A DNA stretch of 64,000 bases from Cymbomonas tetramitiformis (lineage: Eukaryota; Chlorophyta; Pyramimonadophyceae; Pyramimonadales; Pyramimonadaceae), in assembly GCA_001247695.2 (NCBI GenBank), contig LGRX02024691.1, positions 1 through 64,000 on the forward strand, in the 5' to 3' direction. How positions within the stretch are numbered: position 1 is the stretch's first letter; every line of letters begins with the position of its first letter. Of this stretch, positions 38,801 through 50,500 are shown piece after piece. The position numbers were made by a program, and so were the translations under genes. Below the pieces are notes generated by a model, which was not told where the DNA came from, searched no databases, and worked only from the letters and a program-made list of their open reading frames with translations.

Positions 38801-41800
38801 TCAGCGAATGCAGCCTGTTGCGTACTCAATGCTGACACGGGTTGTTCATATCCGCCCCTTTCTCGCCTCTCACCCTCCCAGGCGTGGGTGGCAAAGTTTG
38901 AGAAGCCGATGACAGCACCCACAGACTTCGATCCAGCCGCTACCACCCAGCTCTCGCCCTACCTGAAGTTTGGGTAAGAGTTATGACACTCGTCACGTCG
39001 ACTGCATCTCCCCGCGGCTGTGCGACCAGCAAGGACCCACCCCCCAGTGACCGCGGGTGCATCTCCCCGCGGCTGTGCGACCAGCGAGGACCCACCCCCA
39101 ATCGACCGCGGGTACATCTCTCTGCGGCTGTGCGACCAGCGAGGGACCCACCCCATTGACCGCGGGTTGCACTCCCTCCGCGGCTGTGCGACCTGCGCGA
39201 GGACCCACCCCAATCGGCCGCGGGTGCATCTGCCGCGGCTGTGCAACCACCGAGAACCCACCCCCAATCGACCGCGGTTGCATCTCCCGCGGCTGTGCGA
39301 CCACCAAGGACCCACCCGCAATTGACTTCGCCCCGGTGCATCTCCCCGCGGGTGTGCGACCACCGAGCCGACCCCCAATGGGCTGCGGGTGCATCTCTCT
39401 GCGGCTGTGCGGACCAGCGAGGACCCACTAATGGCCATGGGTGCATCTCCCCGCGGAGTGTGCGGCTCCACCGAGCCGACCCCATGCGACCGCGGTGCAT
39501 GCTCCCCGCGGCTATTGCAACGCCACCGAGGACCCACCCCCAATCGACATGAGGTGCATCTCTCCCGCGGCTGTGCAGCTTCACCGAACCCACCCCGTGG
39601 CCGCGGGTGCGTCTCCCCACAGCTGTGCGACCACAGGACCCACCCCATATTGACCGCCGGTGCATCTCCCCACGGCTGTGCGACCACCGAGAAACCACCC
39701 CCAATCGACGGCGGGTGCATCTGCCCTGCGGCTGTGCGACCAACGAGGACCCACCCCAATCGACCGCGGGTTGCATCTCCCCGCGGCCTGTGCAACTCAC
39801 GAAAGGACCCACCCTCAATGGGCGGTGCATCTCCCGCGGCTGCGCAGCCACCGGGAGGCCCACCCCAATCGACCGCGGGTGGCATCTCAGCGGCTGTGCA
39901 ACCACCGAACCCACCCCCAATCAGGCCGCGGGTGCATCTCTCCGCGGCTGTGCGACCACCAGGCCCACCCCCAATGTCGACAACGGGTGCATCTCCCCAC
40001 GGCCGTGCGACCACCGAGGACCCACCCCCCTTTGTCTGCAGGTGCATCTCCCCGCGGCTGTTCCACTCGGAGCTCGTCAGTATTTACCGAAGCACCCCAG
40101 GGTCAAGCAAGCCTCCTGTGTCTCTGGAGGTGACGCCTGTACCCTTTCTCGGTCCCCAGTATATGAGCCTTCTGCAAGCCGCCTGCCCTCCAATTATGGG
40201 GATCTCCTCTTTGTTCAATTTTCGACTGTGTGATGTGGGCGTCTGCTTAGCAGTTTCCACGTCCTTTCCAAGTCCAAGAAATATCATAGGATCCTGGCAA
40301 TGAATTTCTGACCACCTCTGGCGGCCAAATGATTGTCCAAAGTCAGCGGCGCGGTAGCGTGGACGGAGGCATGAGGGGTGTGGAGGCGGTGGCACGTCAG
40401 GGCCAACTGCTGTGGAGAGAATTCTTTTATACCACCTCAGTGGGCACGCCGAATTTCGACAAGATGGTGGGAAACCCGATCTGCAAACAGATACCGTGGG
40501 ACAACAGCCCCGAGCTTCTCACAGCATGGGAAGGTATGACACCTCTGCGGCTCTGCTTTTGTCCATCCGCAGCATGTCAGCTTGGCGTTTGCTCCAGGGC
40601 AAATTGATCTTTCCGAGGGATTTCTTCACGGATAGACCATCGCGACTCGAGCTGCACAGCCCTAATGCCTGAGCTCTGCAACGTTGCTTCCAGCACCGTG
40701 TGGATTTGAGAAAGCGGTGAAGTCACCCGACCTGAGCGTGTATGGGGTAGGAGGGCTGTGGGCGCACCATGGCAGAGGGCCGCACTGGCTTTCCATGGAT
40801 TGACGCGGCGATGACTCAGCTCGTGACCCAAGGCTGGCTGCACCATCTGGTACCGTCTTCTCGCTCCATGCATGTGTGACCCCCGTGCCCCCTCCGGAGG
40901 CGGTGCAGCGCAGTCGTCATCGCGCAGAGATTGCTCGTGCCAAGGCACAGCGTGTGTTAAAGATGTGCGCGTGTCAGTCGAGACTTGATGATGCACACCG
41001 GTTTCTCTTCATTTATAGATGTATGGATAAATGCTGGCTTTCAATCTTCCAGATATGGAAGATTGTATTATCTATATCTGAATGCCTCCGGCACTGCAGG
41101 GATTTATCCCAAAACATTTCGAGTCTCTCTTTGCACATGCAGGTGAGTATGTCCCTGATTCAAAAGGGTTGCACCATCAAGGCGTCAGTGGGGCTTTTTT
41201 GCGATGATTCAAAAGGGTTGCCCCATCAAGGCGTCGGTGGGGCTTTTTTGCGGTGATTCAAAAGGGTTGCCCCATCAAGGCGTCGGTGGGGCTTTTTTGC
41301 GGTGATTCAAAAGGGTTGCCCCATCAAGGCGTCGGTGGGGCTTTTTTGCGATGATTCAAAAGGGTTGCCCCATCAAGGCGTCGGTGGGGCTTTTTTGCGG
41401 TGATTCAAAAGGGTTGCCCCATCAAGGCGTCGGTGGGGCTTTTTTGCGGTGATTCAAAAGGGTTGCCCCATCAAGGCGTCGGTGGGGCTTTTTTGCGATC
41501 ATTCTTGGTGGAGAGACCCTTGGTGGACCTGGATGTGGTATATTTGCACCTTGCGTTTTCGGGGGCGACCGCAGTTTGAATATGGTTGGAGGGATGTGGC
41601 TGTCCCTGTGGCATCCTTTTGGGGGTACTGCCTCTTCAAGGGCATCGCGGATCAGTCTGCTTCTTGCTCTCTCTTGTGCAGTGCCTCGCGGCTGTTCACT
41701 TGCTGGGGGACTCGTGTTCATTAACCTGGATGTGAGGCTCTCGCACCTCGTTGTCAACGGGGCGGCCGCCGTTTAGAAATGTGTGATTAGATGCATTCTG

Positions 41801-44800
41801 GGAAAACACAAGCTTGCCCACCCCTGCTTCCTTTCCTCTGTTGTCTCTCCCCTACCCCTGATATTCAAGGAACCGCCAGTTTATTGACTAAGGGTTCCAG
41901 CTTTGCCATAAAGATAGCCGTCACCTCCTGTTGTCCCCCTCCCACACCCTTGTCAGATCGCCCACGTCCACCACCACCGGCATACGCCCTGTGCAGACAT
42001 GACACCATGACACATGTTGTCCCTCTGTCCCCCGTAAGGGCCACCATCCTCGGCCCAGCGGCCTAAGGTGGACTGGAGAGACTTTTTGGAGGCCTAGGCC
42101 AGCGGGTAGTTCCACCTCCCAGGTGACGTGGCAAAATGTCCGCCGCCTCAGCCACCCTTGCCCCTCTCTGGAGGAAACTGTGCTATCGAGACCCGTACGC
42201 AAAGACGGGAATGGTCCCCATAGACTAGTCTTCCTCTCCGAGCCCCCGCCAGAGCACATCATGAGTGAGTGCCCAGCAAATGGGAAGCACTCACTCATGA
42301 TGTGCTCGACTCAGTAGAACTCGCCATAGTGTATGCCGCTTCACGATGAGCACTCACGGGCCACAGGCGGATAATCATACCCTGTATGATTACGCACAGG
42401 CCATGCTTAGTGCCCCGACTTGCTCATTCGGCCTTCCCTGCTCTGGCCCCGGGAGTGCGCGTGCGGACACCCAGCGGACACCCACCCAGCCTAACAGCAG
42501 TGCATACCCCTCTTCTCACCCATATCCCAAGCACCTACTGTTCCCAAACCTTCCCCTGAGAGCAAAGCCGAGCCCGTGCTCAAGGTATCAGGTAGAGGTG
42601 TCCTGTGAAACGTGCACGCCTATAGGATATCTGAGTCCTGCCAGGCTCTCCTTGGTCATCGGTTTAGGAAAGGCGGCGGATTGGCTCCGATGACAGTCAG
42701 CCCGAGTCACATGTTTGTGTCCAGGTATCTTGTGGGCAGTAGCTCTCCTTTGCCCCGGTGACAGTCAGCCCGAGTCACATGTTTGTGTCCAGGTATCTTG
42801 TGGGCAGTAGCTCTCCTTTGCCCCGGTGACAGTCAGCCCGAGTCACATGTTTGTGTCCAGGTATCTTGTGGGCAGTAGCTCTCCTTTGCCCCGATGACAG
42901 TCAGCCCGAGTCACATGTTTGTGTCCAGGTATCTTGTGGGCAGTAGCTCTCCTTTGCCCGGTGACAGTCAGCCGAGTCACATGTTTGTGTCCAGGTATCT
43001 TGTGGGCAGTAGCTCTCCTTTGCCCCGGTGACAGTCAGCCCGAGTCACATGTTTGTGTCCAGGTATCTTGTGGGCAGTAGCTCTCCTTTGCTCCCTCCCT
43101 TTCTTCCCGTACTCACCCCCTCCCTTCCCACCAGTCTCTCCCTCGGCTCTCCCCCCTTGACCTAGATGGTAGTTCCGATAGGCACTCCCCGTGCGGCCCG
43201 TGGGAGTGTGCACAAAAAGTAGATTCCGTCTGTGGATAAGCACTGCTGTCATCCCCGTGGTATCTTTCTGGCGGGTACTGCCTCTTGAAGAATGAAGCAG
43301 ACTAGTCTGCTTTTATTGCAAGGAGAGGCAGGGTGGGCTGATGGCGACACTCCGCGTCCTCCCTTGTTCCTTGCGGGGAGCGCCTAGGTTCTCGCTTTTG
43401 GTTGCTGCTTTCATGAATCTTCCACTGTCTGTCCATCGGTTCATTGCAACCATCGACCAACGAGTCCCATCCATCGACCGTGAGCAACCGGGGGGCATGC
43501 CAGCAGAGTTCGCTTACCCCGCTACCTGGGGACTTAACCCGCCATATCGCATGTCGGGCAGTGACCAGCACATGCTATCAGTCATACTGCTTTGCATTCG
43601 GTTTGAGATGCGTCGAAGGGGGTGGCATCTTGTCACGGCCGCGCCCTTTTCCTGAGTGCTGCTCACATCCACTGGGAGGATGGTGGGCCGGCTTTTGCCG
43701 GTGGGCCTCACGACGTTCAGCGTGTTAGGCGAGAACCGGCACTCAGATCCAGGGCGCCGTCGGATGGACAGAGTCAAGATCGGAAGATGCGTAGCCATGA
43801 GATTGTATTTTTCGAGGCCCCAGGATGCGCGACCTGAATTCATATAGCGGCGGCAGCTTGGTAGCTGAAATTATTCATCAGAGTGTGCAGCCTTCCACGC
43901 ACAAGCCGGCGGGCAGAGCATAAGCACCTGCTGGCGCAGCGCGCCCGGCTCGATGGGCTGATCCCAGCTTGGAGTAGCAAGCACCTGGAGATGGGGATCT
44001 GATGCAGGGTGCTGTGAGAGCCCCTTGCAGGCGCGGCACGCTGTCGCATGCTTCCTCACCCGTGGGGATCTCTTCTGCCACTGGGAACGCGGGCGGGACA
44101 TTTTCGACAAGCATCTCGTCGACTCTGATTGGGCGCTCAACAATGCCAACTGGATGTGGCTCTCTGCAAGCGCTTTCTTCGCGCAGTACTTCCGGGTGTA
44201 CTCGCCGGTGTGCTCTCGCTGCCCCTCCTCCCAGCAGCCGGGCGCCCCAGAAGCCATCCATACGCCTTGCTGCCCAATCATTGCCTCCACTACTACGTGT
44301 GTGCTAGCGTTCCTCCCATTTCATAAACACTGCCCCTGTGGTTGTTGCAATTGGCCTTCGGGCCGTCCGGCTTCTTGTGGCCAGGTGGCGCATCATCTCC
44401 CTGTTCCAGAGTGCTGCTGCTTGTGGCCAGGTGGCGCATCATCTCCCTGTTCCAGAGTGCTGCTGCTTGTGGCCAGGTGGCGCATCATCTCCCTGTTCCA
44501 GAGTGCTGCTGCTTGTTCCTTCGGGATGGCCTCGGAAGACACGCCTAGCACAACAATCCAGAGGAGTGCGGAGTCTGGCCATGCGCGAGCGCCCCGCCCC
44601 TTCCTCCTTTGTCGCTCACCGGAGCTCCCGGTTGCCGCCCAGTGATCTGCCCATCGCTCCGCTCGTTGAGATGCTGCTGACCACTTAATCACCGCCTGTG
44701 AGCAGTGTGTTGCACCTCATGCCTCGGGCATCTTCAGTTCACACCTCTTTGGGTGTGGTCAGACCTCGGGCATCTTCAGTTCACACCTCTTTGGGTGTGG

Positions 44801-45458
44801 TCAGACCTCGGGCATCTTCAGTTCACACCTCTTTGGGTGTGGTCAGACCTCGGGCATCTTCAGTTCACACCTCTTTGAGCCTTGGATGAAATGCGCAGAT
44901 AGCCTTTCCCAAGAAAACTGACCCCGATGGGAAGTATGTCAAGCACTTCCTTCCGGTGCTGAAAGATATGCCTTCCAAATACATCTATGAGCCTTGGACA
45001 GCCCCGATTGAGGTCAGTGCAGTGCCCCCTCGTCACTGCAGCCTCTCTTTCGCCTTGCAGAGGCGCCTTGCGGAACTCGCGTTGCTATTATCTGGTCTTG
45101 GCACACTGAGATTTGTTCGTGCTTCCTTACACAGTTCTTGGCATTCCGAGGTTGCTACACCGGCTGAAAACACTTTTGGTGCACACAGGTCCAGAAGAAG
45201 GCGAAGTGCATCATTGGAAAAGACTATCCAAAGCCAATAGTTGACCACGCTATGATTCACAAAGAGAACATCAGCCGGATGGCTGCAGCATACAACGCTG
45301 CTAAAGCCTTGGCTGGAGGTAGTGGAGGGGGAGGAGGGAAAGGAGCAAGCAAAACGGGATCTGGTAAAGCTGCAGGTGGTGACAAGAAAAGTAAGCAGGG
45401 GAGTGGAACGACCACCTCTAATAAGCGTCAGAAGACATTGAAAGATTTCTCTAAGTAA
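35894..45458 (+). CDS. (6-4)-photolyase / animal-type cryptochrome, 14 exons
   Basis: The exons join in phase to a 548-residue flavoprotein: 35894-35929, 36041-36144, 36241-36297, 36580-36655, 36984-37058, 37293-37357, 37800-38085, 38882-38973, 40042-40129, 40401-40533, 40776-40849, 44031-44207, 44899-45012 and 45189-45458. All introns are GT-AG. Family motifs appear in order: [98 protein letters not shown] and [10 protein letters not shown]. The HHLARH segment has the two His positions used by (6-4) photolyases, and the FAD-binding and Trp-rich regions are complete. An insert rich in Pro/Ala follows TYQSF in exon 7, and the tail is Gly/Lys/Ser-rich, ending QKTLKDFSK. It repairs UV (6-4) lesions or acts as a blue-light sensor; sequence alone does not decide. 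Confidence 0.93.
37031..37106 (+). repeat. Duplicated exon 5 end and splice donor
   Basis: CTCCCGAGACGAGCGCATCA plus AGGAGGT at the end of exon 5 is repeated 46 bp later, in the intron, as CTCCCGAGACGCGCGCAATA plus AGGAGGT. The true donor reads GAG|GTAAGA; the copy has GTCCTA, a weaker donor. Confidence 0.75.
39003..40060 (+). repeat. Intron 8 minisatellite, about 55-bp units
   Basis: About 19 diverged units of roughly 50-60 bp fill intron 8 of the photolyase gene. The unit core is GGTGCATCTCCCCGCGGCTG followed by TGCGACCACCGAGGACCCAC. The last unit runs into exon 9, whose first bases are GTGCATCTCCCCGCGGCTGT. The repeat unit therefore contains the start of the exon. Confidence 0.9.
41157..41499 (+). 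repeat. 49-bp minisatellite in intron 11
   Basis: Seven nearly identical 49-bp units containing GATTCAAAAGGGTTGCCCCA and GGTGGGGCTTTTTTGCGGT, with starts at 41157, 41206, 41255, 41304, 41353, 41402 and 41451. It lies in the 3.2-kb intron 11 of the photolyase gene. Confidence 0.93.
42252..42307. repeat. Perfect 21-bp inverted repeat in intron 11
   Basis: GAGCACATCATGAGTGAGTGC and its exact complement are separated by 14 bases. The stem would be strong in RNA, but no sign of a wider precursor structure or a mobile element was found. Confidence 0.75.
42691..43091 (+). repeat. 68-bp minisatellite in intron 11
   Basis: Six units of 67-68 bp containing TGACAGTCAGCCCGAGTCAC and CAGGTATCTTGTGGGCAGTA. 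Units start at 42691, 42759, 42827, 42895, 42962 and 43029. The copies are almost identical, pointing to recent expansion. Confidence 0.93.
44379..44516 (+). repeat. 46-bp repeat, three copies, intron 12
   Basis: Three identical 46-bp units with GGCCAGGTGGCGCATCATCT and AGAGTGCTGCTGCTTGT, in intron 12 of the photolyase gene. Confidence 0.92.
44722..44878 (+). repeat. 42-bp repeat, four copies, intron 12
   Basis: Four units of 42 bp with CCTCGGGCATCTTCAGTTCA and CACCTCTTTGGGTGTGGTCA. The last unit ends 20 bp before the exon 13 acceptor. Confidence 0.92.
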
Positions 45459-46784
45459 TTTGTTGGTTTCGATCATACGTATAACAGACTCATTATACCT
45501 CTCAATATCTCATCAATTATGATGGCTTACTGATGGACAGCTCCTCAATTTTTGATTTCTTTGTAATTTCAGATGTCAAAATTTGAAATACTTCTCAAAC
45601 AATCGGGTAATTAGCTCCTCAAATTATTGGCACCATACTCCTTTTGATATTATCGCACACTCCGAAATCTGGTGTAAGCAACTAGAAAACAGTAAGAATT
45701 AGTATGTGTTCGAGTACAGTACCAGCCTTCGAAGCTACCGGAGTCCTATGAGATACAAGGGCGCACAAAACGTCAATTGCTGTTTTCAGGTGAGCAAAGT
45801 ATCATAGCGTGTGTATGTTACACATATGTTCCAGCGTATTGCCAATTACTTATGTATGCATAAATATGTGTGGGTGGGTAGGGGTGGGTGGTGGGGGGGG
45901 GGTTAAATTTAGATTGGGGGTAGACTTTTGATTATAATCCACATCGGGGTAGACGTTTCGATTGAGTCCACATCGGGGGTAGGCACTTCATTTTAATCCA
46001 CATCGGGGTAGATATATTTTATTTTGATAGTCGTAGATCGGGGGTAGGCAAGACTGAACGTCGTAGATCGGGAGTAGACACTTCATTTTAATCCACGCCG
46101 GGGGTAGGCATTTCATTTAAATGTACATTGAGGGTAGACTTATTGGGCAGACACTTCATTTCAATCCACATCGGGGGTACACATTTCAGTTTAATGCACA
46201 TCGGGGGTAGATATTTTATTTTAATCTTAGATTGGGAATGGTGACATCGGCATCGTCGTGCATGATGATGCCAATGATAATATCGCCATCGATGACAATG
46301 CTGGCATCGCCATCGATGATGGCAATAATGGCATCGCCATCGATTACGACAATGGAGGCATTGCCATAAATGTACTAGGGTGTATCGCGAGTCAAACGAG
46401 AGACAGTCGTGTCTGAATGACGAGTGACAGCACCAATGACAGTCACCAGTATGACCGCGAGGTATGACAAGGGTGACTGACAGCTTGTGACTTTTTGAAC
46501 ATCTGCAACCACAGCAGATCAGGTTGAGAGAATTGGTGGGAAACCATTCCAGAAATGGGGGGAAACCATTTTATATTCAAACAGCCACACAGATCTGGAG
46601 GGAAACCAGGAGAGCCCCAGATCTTGCCACATCATCAGATCTATGACTATTCAGTAATTCAGGGCAGAGATCATTGTATGACTGGCAGCTGCAGCCCAAA
46701 GGCCAAATGACAAGACCTGTCATAGGAGATGTGAACATGAAGTGACTGAGCACTGTGACTGTCGAATTCGGATGAGATCTGAGG
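45459..46784. other. Intergenic repeats between photolyase and retrotransposon
   Basis: No gene is seen. Positions 45872-45902 are a G-rich run with four or more GGG tracts. About 45905-46235 repeats words of the type CACATCGGGGGTAGAC followed by ATTTCATTTTAATC. Positions 46240-46375 repeat GCATCGCCATCGATGA-type words. The remainder up to 46784 is unassigned. Confidence 0.6.
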
Positions 46785-46789
46785 GAATT

Positions 46790-47475
46790 TGTGCCAGGGG
46801 CACGACGACAGATGCTCGGAGATATGTTTTTGATTGAACGTGCAAAGGTACACAATTCGGGTTTTATAATATACTGGATCAGGGCCAGATTGAGGTACAA
46901 ACGATAATTCGGTTCCGAGTTCTGAAGGCTAAACACTTCTCAAGTGCTCCACTTATTCACTCGTCACTCAGGTTGCAAGGTCAACCTCTTGACGGCCGAT
47001 GTCACACTTCGGCTCAACGTTCAATTCCCGATCCGATCTCATTTCTAATTCCGATTCGTCATTCTTGATTCAGATGTTATGCTGACAGACTGGCACGATG
47101 ACTGTCCCACAGTACTGTCATACTGCTGTACTGTCATACTGTCATACTGTCATAGCGTCATACTGTCATACTGTCATAACCTTGATATCTGATATTCAAT
47201 CTCATTGTCTCTTCAACCCCGATGCGAATCCAACCATTCTTCGAGGGTCTGACTGAGTGCCACGATGACACCCCCCACAGTACTGTCATACTACTATAGT
47301 GTCATACTGTCATACTGTGTCATAGTGTCATACTGTCATACCCCGGACATCTGGTACTCATTCTCATCGTGATTTCAAGCCCAATTTCACTGTCATCGTG
47401 CCAATCCCAGATTACCCCCGATGACACACATACGGACGCATAGGCATATCGGCTCACGCTGTGCCTCCGGGCACA
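46790..47475 (-). repeat. 3' LTR
   Basis: Read on the minus strand it starts TGTGCCCGGAGGCAC and ends GTGCCCCTGGCACA. It includes tandem CATACTGT words (47110-47175 and 47285-47342). It is nearly identical to 59577-60260. Confidence 0.95.
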
Positions 47476-47489
47476 ACTCTCCCCCCCTT
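47476..47489 (-). promoter_or_regulatory. Polypurine tract (plus-strand primer)
   Basis: On the minus strand AAGGGGGGGAGAGT lies immediately before the 3' LTR, the expected place and composition of a retrotransposon polypurine tract. Confidence 0.85.
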
Positions 47490-47578
47490 AGGAGTGGTCT
47501 ACCTCCTGGGATCACTCCGCTAAGGTACCATCTAAGTTCCAGTTCTTAGGTTCTCTGGTTCCTTTCTGTTTCCAGTTC

Positions 47579-50500
47579 TTAGGTTCTCTGGTTCCTTTTC
47601 GGGCATAGCTTGCCTGCCGCTACCAGGGCACCACTTTCACGAAGAAGGGTGCCACTTGGAATCCAAAGCGGGTCTTCAGTTTTGTGGAGGCGTAAATGTC
47701 GGAAAAGTTGTCGCAGCAGAAGTGCTGGCACGGGATATACGCTCGCGGATTGGCCTGCTCCAGTCTGCTGCGGGTGAGGTCCAAGCTGAGCGGTTTCTGG
47801 GTGAGCACCGGTCGCCCATCTGCACGCACACGGTGTTGAAGCAGTACAGCGTAGCAGGGGCGTGGGTGGCGCTGAGTTCGTCCATATGCAAGTGGGCTTC
47901 ATGTACTGCGTACCATACATGCAGTAGGTACACACCAGCGGAGGGGGAAGTTGGCGCATCATAGGGCGAAGCCGCAGCGCGTTAGGGAAGCGACCTCTAG
48001 GGTTTTCCATGAACCAATGTTTCGGCTCCAAGTAGTCAATGATCTGCAATGCTCGTCGTACAATCTTGTCAGCCTGGGGAAGGTCAGGGGGTCCACCAGT
48101 GGTGCGCGCTTGACTGTACTGCCTGCAGGGGGGACTTGCCCATACAACATCGAAGAATCCAGGCGGGTATTGTTTGTAGTCCCATTGCAGGATGTCACAC
48201 ACATGAGTGGGTTGCCAGATATGCCCGGAGTCGAGGGTCACTACTGAAGCGGAGGGGAAGCAATTTAGGAATTCCCTTTCTACTGAGCCAGTACCGCTGA
48301 AAAGTACGAGAATCCTGGGCGTGCGGGTTGCTTTTGTCTGTATCGCCAGCAGCTCTGTCACCAGTGCCAACGACCCATCTTCCGCGCGCTCCTGGCGTTC
48401 CCACGGCAGGGGGGCATCATCTTCCATCTGTTCGAGCTGGTCCAGTTCATCGCAGGGGTTAGTGATGAGGTGGGCCAGTGTCATTCCGGCTTGAGTGGAG
48501 TGACGGCCACGCTGCTCGCGTCGCCGAGTGGCTTCGTCGCGAACTTGCGCTTCCATGTGCAGTCTTGCTTGCTCGAATTCACGAAGTTGTTGAAGTGGAC
48601 TTCCGCGTTCAAGTTTGTCACGCGTCCTCCATTGGTCGTGAGCTTTGGAGTAGCCAGTCCAGCGAACCTTCCACTCTTCCACCTCCTTTCCTCGAACAGA
48701 CCGCACTCGACGTGCAAGGATGCGCTCAACGTGTGCTTCCTTCTGACCGTCCACTACCACCTCTTCAGGTACTGCTAGGTGATCGCGTGCGGCAAAAGCA
48801 TCTTGACCGCTGGTGTACGGTTTGAGGCGATGTTGAGCGAACACGTCGTGAATCCGCCAGTGAGGAGGGAGGCGTAGGCGGTAGGCTACTGGAGCTCCTC
48901 TGTCGGCCTCGGGCATGGTCATCTGTATATCGCTGAAGAAGCGTTCGGTCACAGGAACTGGTCCATGCCAGCGCTTGGTCAGTTTCCTACAGATGGAGCG
49001 ATCCATCACCTTCTCCGTAAGGTGTTTCGCCTCTATCCAGACCAGATCTCCAACAGCATACTCCCGCTGCCCGTGTCTGCGATCAAACTGTTCGCGCTGT
49101 CGCTGTTGAGCCAGCTCTAACCGCTGTCTGGCGTCCCGCAGCTGCGACGAAAATTTCACAGCCACTTCGTGTGCGGTGCCTACTCCCCCAGTTCGTCGTC
49201 CAGCGGTGGACTGTGCGGCCTCCAGGAAAAGGTCCAACTGCGACAGCGGCGAGAACCCGAACACCAGTTCAAACGGCGTGAAGCCAGTAGATTCACTCCT
49301 GGAGTCATTGATCGCGAACTCCACGTTAGTGGTGAACAGATCCCAGTCTTCCACATTGGCGTCTACAAAGGACCTGAGCATGTCTTCAATAACCCTGTTG
49401 CTGTGTTCTGCCTGGCCGTCAGATCGAGGGTTGTACGGTGTGGTACGAGCCACTTTCACACCCATTAGTCTCATGAGTTCCTGCCAGAAAGCATCCTGAA
49501 ACCGTGGGTCACGATCAGAGACAATCTTCATAGGCGCGCCATGTAAGCGCCACACCGAGTCAAAGTAGATTCTGGCCACCACAGCTGCGGAGCTGTCGCC
49601 GAAGTTCATCGGCACAACGTGGACCATCTTAGTCAACTTGCAAGTGAAGGCTACGAAAGCGTCATTGCCTCTCTCTGATACCGGTAGCCCGGTGACGAAG
49701 TCCACCGCGACATCCTGCCATGGCCTGTTCGGGATGCTGTGAGGGTTCAGCAACCCATCCGGGTAGGTTCCCCGCGGCCTCACTGATTGGCACACTGCGC
49801 AGGATGCAACCCAGGTGCCCACATCTTCTGCGGCTCCACGCCAATAGAAGCGTCGCAGCACCCTCTCCAGAGTCTTGTCTCGCCCAGTGTGACCCGAGGA
49901 CAATGACTCATGAGCATGACGAATCACCACTTCTCGAAGTGGAGAGTCCTCCCCCAGCACCAACTGATATCTCCCTGCTGCGGTCCTCCAAACCACTTCA
50001 CCCACTAGTCTGAAGTCCTGTAGGCATTGGTGTGGTGCCGCCTTTACTTTCTCTCTTAGTGAACGAAGTGTCCCCTCTCGGGTGTACTCCGCTTTTAACG
50101 CACGCAGGAACTTTGAGTCTGACTGCTGGGAGGCTGCGTCTCTGAAGTCTGCCGCCTCACCTGTCCTTATCACAGCGGGGGCTGTTCGCGGATGTCTCAC
50201 GCGTGCTGGTTGTGGTTTGGCGGGAGGGGCGTGTACTATCAGAACAGGCCAGCGAAGGTCGAAGGCCTTCCCATCTGGGTTCTCGAAGAACTGATTGGGC
50301 TCTCCCTTGTCATCGTGAGTAGGGATGACCTCCACAATCTGCATATTGGCCTTTCTGAAAAGTTTGCGCCACGCGGGGAGCTTGGACTGGTGATCTGGTA
50401 GAACAAAGACTGCTGAGGTGTTCTCTGGGTCTGCCTTCCATTCTGCGATATACTTGTTCAAGATCGCCTCCACAGTAATGTGCTTGGAGTTGTATGGAGG

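Noticed and set aside
38940..40395. Long GC-rich ORFs (up to 362 residues) on both strands across intron 8.
   Set aside because: They are repeat-driven frames in a minisatellite inside a well-supported intron.
47620..47933. Other-frame ORFs at the 3' end of pol suggesting a frameshift in the C-terminal methyltransferase.
   Set aside because: The main pol frame itself aligns with the viral methyltransferase through the TPC segment, a G-x-H segment and the final Leu-rich helix, so no frameshift is needed.
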